Source of the DNA: Photobacterium iliopiscarium
GTDB lineage: Bacteria > Pseudomonadota > Gammaproteobacteria > Enterobacterales > Vibrionaceae
DNA: 64,000 nucleotides
Assembly: GCF_003026395.1 (NCBI RefSeq)
Contig: NZ_PYOO01000004.1
Location: forward strand, 186,001 to 250,000
Direction of reading: 5' to 3'
Part shown: piece after piece, positions 16,942-26,411 of the stretch
Position numbering within the stretch: the stretch's first letter is position 1
Layout: every line of letters begins with the position of its first letter
Made by a program: the position numbers and the translations under genes
The notes under the pieces: model-generated
Told to the model about the DNA's origin: nothing
The model's database searches: none
The model's input: only the letters and a program-made list of their open reading frames with translations

Positions 16942-19092
16942 TTATTTCGTATAATGTGAGAATTCACAATTAATACTAGACTTTTGATCAATACCATTAA
17001 CAATGAATCCTGTAATATCTATATCATTTTTTAAAAATATTTTTTTCAAAGTCATGATCTCTTTTTGAGATGTTTTACTAAAATAACCAACAACCAAACG
17101 TAATTTACAATATTCACTAATAAGCACACTATCTGACATAGCTAAACTTGCTGGAGTATCAACAATAACTATATCGTAATCAGATGATACTTTAGTCATT
17201 AAAGATTCAAGTTTAGGTGTCATTAACAATTCAGATGAGTTATCAACAAAACTACCACAACAAATAACATCAAGATTATTAACCAATTGACTTGATGTTA
17301 TAATTGTGTCTACTGTGATATCCCCTTTTAAATAATCACTTAATCCAAGTGTAGCTTTTATTGAAAAAAGATTGGCTATAGATCCATTTTTCATATTAGC
17401 ATCAATAACTAATACTTTTTTTCCTGATTTTGCAAATAAGGTAGCTAAATTCGTAGTTATAAATGATTTACCAGCACCGATATCAGGACTACATAACATT
17501 ACAATTTTCGCATCCATTTTTTTCTGTAAAAAATAAATATTAGTTCGCAATAATCGTAAAGCTTCAATAGCAATATCATCATGATGCCTAATTGCTAATA
17601 AATTAGTACCTTCATTTTTCTTATTTTTAACTATCTTTTTTTGATTTTTTGAATATGGAATATTTCCATATATTTCAAAACCAAGATCATTAATTTCATT
17701 AGTAGATATAATACCCTTTATCATCATATATCTTAAAAACACAATAACTGTTGATATAATAAATCCCAAGAATGTAAACATAATAACAATAAGCGTTTTT
17801 TTAGGCTTTATTGGCTGAGAAAAACTATGCGCACTATCTAATATAGTTACTGTACCTATCGCTGTTTGCTTAACAACACTTAATTCTTGCTCTTTTTGTT
17901 TTAATTGGTTATAAATTTGAGAATCAGACTTAACAACTCGAGTTAATCGTAATATTTCACGTTGAGTTGTTGGAAATTTATCAATCTTCTTACTAAGTCT
18001 TAATTTTTCAGTTAATAGTATTTTACGCTTATTTATCAAAGCAATATAAATCGGATGTTTTTTAGTGTATTTTGTTGCGATATTACTCTCTTCATACACT
18101 AACTCATTTAACTGAGTTTCAATATTTGTTAATGAACCTAGAGCTAATTTTGACTCTATACTAAGATCAACTGATCCATTACTTTCACGGTATTTTTCAA
18201 GCTTATTTTCAGATAAAATTAAACGTTTCTTTACTATTGGTATTTCCGCATGAAGAAAAGCCAAACTACGTTCTGCTTCTAATGCATAGCGTTTTTTATT
18301 AAATAATAAATAGTTATCACTAATATTAGCTAAAATATGTTGAATTTTATTTTTATTCGTTCCTGTTAATGATATTTCAAGTATACCAGTACCACCAATA
18401 CTACTCTTACCTATTTCTTTTATCTGTAATCTACTTTGTAAATTAATGGCAGCTTGATAGCCATCAATTATATTGATATTAAAAACATCACCGTTCTTCG
18501 CGTTAATTGATGAAACCAAAATAGTTGAATCGGAATTTCTTTCTAACTTCCCAACTTCACCATTTGATTTCGTATTAGTTGCCATATTAGTTAATGTATA
18601 GCGACCTAATTTTTCATTAGTAACAACTAGTTTAAAATGTTCATTCTCATTTTTTATTGTTACTAATTTATCAATAGTTATAACTTTGGGATCTCGAGAC
18701 AATCCAGCCACAATCGAATTAAAAAACGATGTTTTTTGTGGTGTCACAACTATTGTTAAATTTAAATCATCTATAGTTCTACGCAAAAAACCACGTGATT
18801 TAATAATCTCACTTTCAATAGTAGTACTTGATGATAATGAAAATAAATTAGCAATATTTTGGCCTAAATTACTTATTCTAGATTTATCACTATCAATTTT
18901 AAATATAACATTTGCCTGATAAACAGGTGTAGACAATCTTACATAACAAACACCCACAACAATAAAAATAGCCATACATAATATAATAAACCAACGATTA
19001 TCTTTGATTATTTTAATATACTCAAAAATATCTATTTCATCTTTATCAATTATTGCAGTGTTTTTCATATCAGGCATAACCATAACAACCAT
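16942..19092 (-). CDS. Wzc-like polysaccharide co-polymerase with BY-kinase domain
   Basis: 716 residues. A Wzz domain spans about 20-120 with TM1 at 34-51; a coiled coil lies at 270-410; TM2 is at about 433-455. The cytoplasmic ATPase domain starts near 505, with Walker A SPDIGAGKS at 535-543, A' VIDANMK at 562-568 and Walker B IVIVDTP at 641-647. It controls chain length and cycles by tyrosine autophosphorylation in family members. Oddities: the second acidic residue of motif A' is Asn566, and the C-terminal tail CEFSHYTK has one tyrosine (Tyr714) rather than a cluster. The cognate phosphatase Wzb and outer-membrane Wza are not in the window. Confidence 0.85.
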   Translation of the reverse strand: MVVMVMPDMKNTAIIDKDEIDIFEYIKIIKDNRWFIILCMAIFIVVGVCYVRLSTPVYQANVIFKIDSDKSRISNLGQNIANLFSLSSSTTIESEIIKSRGFLRRTIDDLNLTIVVTPQKTSFFNSIVAGLSRDPKVITIDKLVTIKNENEHFKLVVTNEKLGRYTLTNMATNTKSNGEVGKLERNSDSTILVSSINAKNGDVFNINIIDGYQAAINLQSRLQIKEIGKSSIGGTGILEISLTGTNKNKIQHILANISDNYLLFNKKRYALEAERSLAFLHAEIPIVKKRLILSENKLEKYRESNGSVDLSIESKLALGSLTNIETQLNELVYEESNIATKYTKKHPIYIALINKRKILLTEKLRLSKKIDKFPTTQREILRLTRVVKSDSQIYNQLKQKEQELSVVKQTAIGTVTILDSAHSFSQPIKPKKTLIVIMFTFLGFIISTVIVFLRYMMIKGIISTNEINDLGFEIYGNIPYSKNQKKIVKNKKNEGTNLLAIRHHDDIAIEALRLLRTNIYFLQKKMDAKIVMLCSPDIGAGKSFITTNLATLFAKSGKKVLVIDANMKNGSIANLFSIKATLGLSDYLKGDITVDTIITSSQLVNNLDVICCGSFVDNSSELLMTPKLESLMTKVSSDYDIVIVDTPASLAMSDSVLISEYCKLRLVVGYFSKTSQKEIMTLKKIFLKNDIDITGFIVNGIDQKSSINCEFSHYTK

Positions 19093-19102
19093 AACAACCT
19101 AA

Positions 19103-19128
19103 ATATCCATTATATTAATAATGGATAT
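19103..19128 (-). promoter_or_regulatory. Hairpin in the Wzc leader next to the ribosome site
   Basis: ATATCCATTAT (19103-19113) and ATAATGGATAT (19118-19128) are perfect 11-bp arms with a 4-nt loop. On the minus strand the hairpin ends just before TTTAGGTTGTT and the Wzc start at 19092. It could attenuate transcription or affect translation of the Wzc-like protein; it lacks a T run. Confidence 0.45.
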
Positions 19129-19373
19129 ATTTTCATTATAAAACAAAAGCTATTAATTACATTTAAAAATATAACTAAAACAAATTAAGTACGACCTTCT
19201 TTATACATAATAACGATAAAATATCATGATTACAATCCTTAATATCCACTATAGTACATTTCAATATACTTTAATGTCATAAAAACCATACATATCAAAT
19301 ATAGATAATTAAAGGTTAATTCATAATAATATTAATTATATAGCCCGTGCTTTATAATACTATTAATTCAATA

Positions 19374-20306
19374 TTAACAATAATCTTTCTTCGTCACTAT
19401 TCGTAACCGATAAAAAACCATTTTATTTAGCACTCTAAATATTATTGCTTTTATATTCTTTGAATTTATCATCATTTGTATAGAAATTAATTTATTAGCT
19501 TTTTCTATTGTCTTTATTACATTTAAATGATCTAAATGATCAGCCCTAGCACATTTAGATAAAAATGATATGTATTGCTCAGCTAAAATTTTGGAGAAAT
19601 AAATTTTGTCTTCGCTATATTTTTTTGAATATCGATTCAACCCAAATAAAGCATCATCAACATGAGACAGTTCAACAGTATTCGTTATGCTAAAATTTCG
19701 CATTCGATAATAAACAATTATACTATCTATCAATTTACATGTTGATGCTTTATATATAACTAAAGGTATAACTAATTGGTCTTCAAAACATCGACCACAA
19801 TCAAAACTGATCCCTTCAAATAATGAATGTTTGAATACATACTGCCAGCAATAAAAATCAGTTTCTTCTGCAATATCATTCCGACTAATAAAAACATCAT
19901 TGCCTGATGGTAAAGTTGATTTATCTATATCTTCACCATCTATAAACTTTTTATATTTAAATTTATAGAGATCAATTTTAGATGTTTTTATTTCTGCTAT
20001 TATCTTATCAATAATTCCATTAGCTAAAATATCATCAGAATCTAAAAAAGTAATATATTTTGAAGATGACTCCTTCAAGCCTATATTTCGAGTGGCTGAT
20101 ATACCTTGATTAACTTGATTAATATATTTGAATTGATATTCATTATTATATTTTTCTATTATCTCATTTGATCTATCTGTAGATCCATCATTAATCAAAA
20201 TGACTTCAACATCATCATTGATTTGATCAAAAACGGATTTTAAACATTCATCTAAATATAATTCAACATTGTATACAGGAATAATTATTGACAATAATTT
20301 AGGCAT
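19374..20306 (-). CDS. Glycosyltransferase family 2
   Basis: 310-residue GT-A enzyme. It begins MPKLLSIIIPVYNVELYLDE, followed by ILINDGSTDRS (nucleotide binding) and TFLDSDDIL (metal-binding DxD). I chose the ATG at 20306, which follows GGAGGCGAAT inside the end of the flippase gene (8-bp overlap); an ATG four codons upstream is less well placed. A 280-bp AT-rich gap follows before the Wzc-like gene, so the flippase-GT2 pair may be transcribed separately. Sugar specificity unknown. Confidence 0.86.
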   Translation of the reverse strand: MPKLLSIIIPVYNVELYLDECLKSVFDQINDDVEVILINDGSTDRSNEIIEKYNNEYQFKYINQVNQGISATRNIGLKESSSKYITFLDSDDILANGIIDKIIAEIKTSKIDLYKFKYKKFIDGEDIDKSTLPSGNDVFISRNDIAEETDFYCWQYVFKHSLFEGISFDCGRCFEDQLVIPLVIYKASTCKLIDSIIVYYRMRNFSITNTVELSHVDDALFGLNRYSKKYSEDKIYFSKILAEQYISFLSKCARADHLDHLNVIKTIEKANKLISIQMMINSKNIKAIIFRVLNKMVFYRLRIVTKKDYC

Positions 20307-21546
20307 ATTCGCCTCCAATAAATATTTTACGTAAAAGATTTTTTCTAGCTACTACTATTAATAGTATTATAAAACTTAATAATTCAACAAAAACAATTGA
20401 AGCAGCACCACCAATAGCACCATATTTATGAGATAAGTAATAACATAATGGAACGTGAATAACAGCAACGATCATTGGTAATATCGTATACTCTCTCTTA
20501 TATCCATGAGGTAATAATATATAATTACCCAATACAGTTGATTCAAGGGTTAATAATATTGTAAATGAAAGTATCATTAATACTCCACCTGCACTTTTAT
20601 ATTCCGAACTATAAAAAATAGATACAATTTCTTTATTAAAAGCAAATATGAATAAGATAATTGCTATCGACAAAATGCCTTGAATGACAAAAGTCATTTT
20701 TATTACTCGATAAGCTTCTCGAGTATCACTCATTAATAACTTATTAACTCGAGGATAAATCACATTCCCCATAATGAAGAAAACACCAAGTACAGCACCT
20801 CTTAATCGATCCGCTGCAGAAAATAAGCCAACCTCTGTAATACTAGAAGATAGACTTATAATAATAGTTGTACTCATTGTATATAAGCTTATTGCAAAAG
20901 ATGCTAAGAATATTGGTGATGCTTCATGGATTGATTTATAAATTGATAGCTCTTTATATTTAACCGATACTAATAACTTATTTTTAACAATATAAATTAT
21001 TGCGAAAAATCCAACAATAAAGTTTGTTGATGATTGAATAAGAATAGCAATACCAATATCTGAATTATCTTTTACATAAATAAAAAACAGAGGTAATGAT
21101 AATAATTTAGTAACCACCATTAAAAAAGAAATTACGGGTATTTTTTCTATTCCTTGAAAAAACCACATTGGTAATAGAACAGTTCCTACTAACATTAGTA
21201 TCGAATAATATAATGTTGAAGAAAATATATGGTTAACATTAGATGATACTAAGACAACAATTGCCAGTATAGATACTAAACATAATGTTATTTTTGCAAT
21301 CATTGTTTCATAAAAAACAATCGACAATTTTTTTTTATCGTTTTGAATCTCTGCTATTTTTTTTGTTGCTGATAAATTAAAGCCAAAATCAACTATCATT
21401 ACAAAATATTGTATTGTTGATAAGGTTAAACCATATTTACCAAACCCTTCTATACCTAAAACTCGGCTTAAATATGGTAATGTTAACAGTGGTATTAAAT
21501 AATTACTCCCTTGAACAAATAACAAAGAAATCATACTTTTTAACAT
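20299..21546 (-). CDS. Wzx-type oligosaccharide flippase
   Basis: 415-residue membrane protein of the MVF/PST superfamily with about twelve hydrophobic helices. The opening MLKSMISLLFVQGSNYLIPL and PYLSRVLGIEGFGKYGLT segments are typical of RfbX/Wzx proteins. It flips undecaprenyl-linked repeat units to the periplasm. It is the first gene of the minus-strand polysaccharide cluster and overlaps the following GT2 gene by 8 bp. Low GC and AT-ending codons mark it, like its neighbours, as probably acquired. Confidence 0.87.
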   Translation of the reverse strand: MLKSMISLLFVQGSNYLIPLLTLPYLSRVLGIEGFGKYGLTLSTIQYFVMIVDFGFNLSATKKIAEIQNDKKKLSIVFYETMIAKITLCLVSILAIVVLVSSNVNHIFSSTLYYSILMLVGTVLLPMWFFQGIEKIPVISFLMVVTKLLSLPLFFIYVKDNSDIGIAILIQSSTNFIVGFFAIIYIVKNKLLVSVKYKELSIYKSIHEASPIFLASFAISLYTMSTTIIISLSSSITEVGLFSAADRLRGAVLGVFFIMGNVIYPRVNKLLMSDTREAYRVIKMTFVIQGILSIAIILFIFAFNKEIVSIFYSSEYKSAGGVLMILSFTILLTLESTVLGNYILLPHGYKREYTILPMIVAVIHVPLCYYLSHKYGAIGGAASIVFVELLSFIILLIVVARKNLLRKIFIGGEYA

Positions 21547-22150
21547 AAAATCACTACTTTATAAAATAAAATCCAGAAATATTCATTAAACACATAACTG
21601 CATAACTAATTTTTTACTTACTATATTAATGATACTTAGTATTAAAAAATATATACTTTTATAAAATATTAGTATGTTAAATACATTATTAATTAGATAA
21701 CAAACTGAATCATAAAAATAGCTATTCTATCAGCCAGAGAGCTTCCCTTCAAGTTATTGATACTTATTTTAAATTTAAAAATACGTATTAGTTATAAAAT
21801 TTTACTTATTAAGTATAATTAAAAATTATATTTAAATCCTTTATTATAATCACCGTCAATTATATATCTAAATAAAACATCTATTACCAATTAATTCCAA
21901 AAACTTCATCTCATAAATATTTAAATAATATAATAACAATCATAATTTTTGTTTTAAATATAAAATTACGATACGTGGAAAATAATCTCAAAGAACCTAT
22001 TTTTACACTTCAAGCAGGATCTTTCTAACTAACATATCAATCTCCTATCGTAATTCACGGCAATTCGCACCATTATCGCAATTACGTACTTGTAGTATGA
22101 GGCCATAAAGCGGTAAAATATGTGCCCTCTTTTAGTCATGAGAATGTTTA
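21547..22150. other. AT-rich upstream region of the polysaccharide cluster
   Basis: 604 bp of very AT-rich DNA between the divergent flippase and DUF2786 genes. It must contain the cluster promoter. I looked for an ops/JUMPStart element and found no good match, and saw no reading frame or strong repeat. The composition rises to the local norm near 22050, which probably marks the right edge of the acquired segment. Confidence 0.5.
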
Positions 22151-22849
22151 ATGTCAGAACAGAAGCGAAAGGCCCTCAAGAAAATTGCAAAATGCCTTGA
22201 GTTGGGTAATTCAGCAAATGTGAACGAAGCAGCCCAAGCCATTCGTATGGCTCACCGCCTCATGCTCAAATATGGTCTAGAACAAGACGATATTGAATTT
22301 ATTAAGATGGGCAAAACCAAGTCAAAAACATTATTACCCACGGATATTAGCTCTCAAATTCTAAAAATCATTCGTGGTATTAATCGTCGTTTTGGGGTTG
22401 AGTGTGTTCTTACTAATTACAAAGGCTTAAAACAAGCGGAGTTTATTGGTGCTGCTGAACGGGCAATTTTTGCTGCATTTGCATTTGATATTGTTTACCG
22501 AGAGATGAACCAGCAGACAGGTCAATTTCGTAATAGTTTTGCGGGTACCGGTACCAGTACATCAGAAGTAACCCGTCGTGTATCATCATTTCTAGCAGGC
22601 TGGCTTGAAGGCGCATTAGAAAAACTGCCCGTATTAAATACTGATGATGATCATGACCAACGCATGGCGAACTATATCGATAAGCAGTTTGAGAATTTAG
22701 ATCGTGAAACGTTCAAGAAACAACTTCAAGAAGCGATGAAAGCGCTCACTGATGATTATGAAAAAGGCATGAAAAAAGGCCGTTCTATCTCTGTAAGTCG
22801 TCCTGTTGGTGGTACAAGTGCTCAACAAGAACTTAAACGCTTAAACTAA
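22151..22849 (+). CDS. DUF2786 domain protein
   Basis: 232 residues. The N-terminal 45 residues (KALKKIAKCLELGNSANVNE, then AAQAIRMAHRLMLKYGLEQDDIE) are the DUF2786 signature, a helical motif also seen in phage proteins. The middle has RINRRFGVE- and GLKQAEFIGAAERAIFAAF-like segments; the C-terminus is charged. Cytoplasmic, no membrane segment. Function unknown; nucleic-acid or metal involvement has been suggested only loosely for relatives. It is monocistronic with a terminator right after. Confidence 0.8.
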   Translation: MSEQKRKALKKIAKCLELGNSANVNEAAQAIRMAHRLMLKYGLEQDDIEFIKMGKTKSKTLLPTDISSQILKIIRGINRRFGVECVLTNYKGLKQAEFIGAAERAIFAAFAFDIVYREMNQQTGQFRNSFAGTGTSTSEVTRRVSSFLAGWLEGALEKLPVLNTDDDHDQRMANYIDKQFENLDRETFKKQLQEAMKALTDDYEKGMKKGRSISVSRPVGGTSAQQELKRLN

Positions 22850-22865
22850 ATTTATCGTTTCTGAA

Positions 22866-22893
22866 CAAAAAAGTCGCTTTTGCGGCTTTTTTT
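22866..22893 (+). terminator. Rho-independent terminator after the DUF2786 gene
   Basis: AAAAAAGTCGC pairs with GCGGCTTTTTTT across a TTTT loop, with one G-U pair, followed by a T run. It begins 17 bp after the stop codon. Confidence 0.85.
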
Positions 22894-23145
22894 ATAACTA
22901 TCTCTTTCCGTAACCAGTTATAGCAATAAAGAACGTCTAACTTATTTATAGTTAAACATACCAATTGAACAATAAAAGCACCATCAAACTTACGTTATTA
23001 GCATCTAACCGTAGCTTTTTGAACAAGTCGTTTAAAAAATCAGCAAAAGAATCAGTTTCAATGTAAGAACATCAAAGAAGTGGGATTTATCTCTCATTTT
23101 TATGATAGAATGAATCAAAATCCCTTATTTCTATAGCCTTTAGAC

Positions 23146-24450
23146 ATGAAATTTCCTGGTCAACGTAAGTCAAAGCATTACTTCCCCGTCAATGCTCGCG
23201 ATCCATTGGTTGTTCAAATTCAACAAGAAAACCCATTAGCTAAATCACATCTTGTTGGCGTAGGTCAAACGATTGTTGATATTGAAGCCCGTGTAGATGA
23301 TGACTTCTTAGCCAGACATGCTCTAAGTAAAGGCCATTCTTTAGTTCTTGATGAAGATAAAGCAGAACTGCTATATCAAGAATTAAAAGAACGTAAACTA
23401 ATCAGCCATGAATACCCTGGCGATACCATTGGTAATACGTTACATAATTACTCTGTTCTTGCTGATGATAAATCCATCTTATTGGGTGTGATGAGTAAAG
23501 ATCTTAAAATTGGATCTTACGCTTACCGCTACCTTTGCAATACTTCTAGTCGTATTGATCTTGATTACCTTCAGCCTGTTTGTGGTCCTATTGGTCGTTG
23601 CTACACATTGATTACCAAAGATGGTGAACGTACGTTTGCTATCAATGAAGGTCAAATGAACCAACTCAGCCCTGATAGCATTCCTGAATGTGCATTTAAG
23701 CAAGCTTCTGCATTAGTTCTTTCTTCTTATTTGGTTCGCGGTAAACCAACCGACCCAATGAAAGATGCTGCACTTAAAGCGATTGAATTTGCAAAAAAGA
23801 ATAATGTACCGGTTGTACTAACGCTTGGCACTAAATACGTAATTGAAGATAAGCGTGAATGGTGGATTGAATTCATCAAAGAACACGTAACTTGTATCGC
23901 AATGAACGAAGAAGAAGCCGAAGCACTAACTGGCGAAAAAGATCCACTAATGGCTGCTGATAAAGCACTAGAATGGGTTGATATGGTATTGTGTACTGCG
24001 GGCCCTGCTGGTCTTTACATGGCGGGTTACACTGATGACGAGCTAAAACGCGAATCAACACTGCCACTATTACCTGGCCGTATTCCTGAATTTAATAAAT
24101 ATGAATTCAGTCGTCCAATGGCAAAAGCTGATTGCGTCAACCCTGTCCGTGTTTACTCTCACATCTCCCCTTATCTTGGCGGCCCGATGGAGATAAAAAA
24201 TACCAATGGTGCAGGTGATGCAGCACTATCTGCTCTGCTACATGATATGTCAGCGAACCGTTTCCATAAAATCAATGTACCCAACTCTGCTAAACATATT
24301 GCACAATTCTTGTCGTATTCTTCATTCTCACAAATTTGCCAATATTCAAACCGCGTAAGTTATGAAGTGCTAACTCAGCATGCTCCTCGCCTTTCTCATG
24401 GTTTACCTGAACATGAAGATTGTCTTGAAGAAGCATACTGGGAACGTTAA
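23146..24450 (+). CDS. gsk: Inosine-guanosine kinase
   Basis: 434-residue PfkB/ribokinase-family nucleoside kinase that phosphorylates inosine and guanosine in purine salvage. The protein starts MKFPGQRKSKHYFPVNARDP as in E. coli Gsk, whose length is also 434. The PfkB signature near the C-terminus, KNTNGAGDAALSALLHD (about 348-364), holds the catalytic Asp in GAGDAA. The middle part AMNEEEAEALTGEKDPL is the conserved PfkB helix. It is monocistronic, with a strong terminator after it. Confidence 0.95.
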   Translation: MKFPGQRKSKHYFPVNARDPLVVQIQQENPLAKSHLVGVGQTIVDIEARVDDDFLARHALSKGHSLVLDEDKAELLYQELKERKLISHEYPGDTIGNTLHNYSVLADDKSILLGVMSKDLKIGSYAYRYLCNTSSRIDLDYLQPVCGPIGRCYTLITKDGERTFAINEGQMNQLSPDSIPECAFKQASALVLSSYLVRGKPTDPMKDAALKAIEFAKKNNVPVVLTLGTKYVIEDKREWWIEFIKEHVTCIAMNEEEAEALTGEKDPLMAADKALEWVDMVLCTAGPAGLYMAGYTDDELKRESTLPLLPGRIPEFNKYEFSRPMAKADCVNPVRVYSHISPYLGGPMEIKNTNGAGDAALSALLHDMSANRFHKINVPNSAKHIAQFLSYSSFSQICQYSNRVSYEVLTQHAPRLSHGLPEHEDCLEEAYWER

Positions 24451-24473
24451 TCACGACTAGATTACTATTTTTC

Positions 24474-24501
24474 AAAAAAGAGCGATTTGTCGCTCTTTTT
24501 T
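24474..24501 (+). terminator. Rho-independent terminator after gsk
   Basis: AAAAAAGAGCGA (24474-24485) pairs with TCGCTCTTTTTT (24490-24501) across TTTG. Confidence 0.92.
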
Positions 24502-24708
24502 ATTATCTCCATTTTACCACGCATAATGCCTCCTCAATGATTCATCACCGTCATTCTAATAACTTGAAATAAAACAACAAATATAAAAACACACCTAATA
24601 ATCATCATTTTAATGCATTTTCTTGCATGATTTATAATCCAATAACAACTATTAACTAAGATCACATTGTCGACACCCAATGGACAACAAACTGTGACCA
24701 AGTTAAAG

Positions 24709-24720
24709 GAAAACGTTTTC
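24709..24720. promoter_or_regulatory. LacI/PurR-type palindrome GAAAACGTTTTC
   Basis: A perfect 12-bp palindrome with the central AACGTT typical of LacI/GalR-family operators; PurR boxes share the AAACGTTT core. It lies 157 bp upstream of the permease start and after the gsk terminator. The regulator is not known. Confidence 0.4.
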
Positions 24721-24728
24721 ATTACTAT

Positions 24729-24753
24729 ATTTTAGTAAAAGTTTTACTAAAAT
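24729..24753. promoter_or_regulatory. 25-bp perfect palindrome, probable operator
   Basis: ATTTTAGTAAAA and TTTTACTAAAAT are 12-bp perfect arms around a central G. It sits 8 bp beyond the GAAAACGTTTTC palindrome and 124 bp before the permease start. Its length and symmetry suggest a dimeric repressor or activator site controlling the permease. Confidence 0.55.
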
Positions 24754-24861
24754 TCACTCCATGTTAACTGACTCAGTTGCTTTAGAGCTTTGAGTTGGTC
24801 ATTTATTTCTCACATCTTTTGGTAATACTTTCGCTTTCTGTCTGAGTTATCATCGATCTGA

Positions 24862-26322
<1,461 letters not shown>

Positions 26323-26342
26323 TGAGTAATATTCCCCCTAAA

Positions 26343-26375
26343 AAAAGGCCGATGCGGTTATCGCATCGGCCTTTT
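26343..26375. terminator. Bidirectional terminator between the permease gene and hrpA
   Basis: AAAAGGCCGATGCG (26343-26356) pairs with CGCATCGGCCTTTT (26362-26375), a 14-bp perfect stem with a 5-nt loop. It serves both convergent genes. Confidence 0.93.
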
Positions 26376-26411
26376 CATTGATAGGGTTTATATTGCTACT
26401 AAATTAAGTGA

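Noticed and set aside
21547..22150. Search for an ops/JUMPStart element before the polysaccharide cluster
   Set aside because: No GGCGGTAG-like sequence found on the relevant strand.
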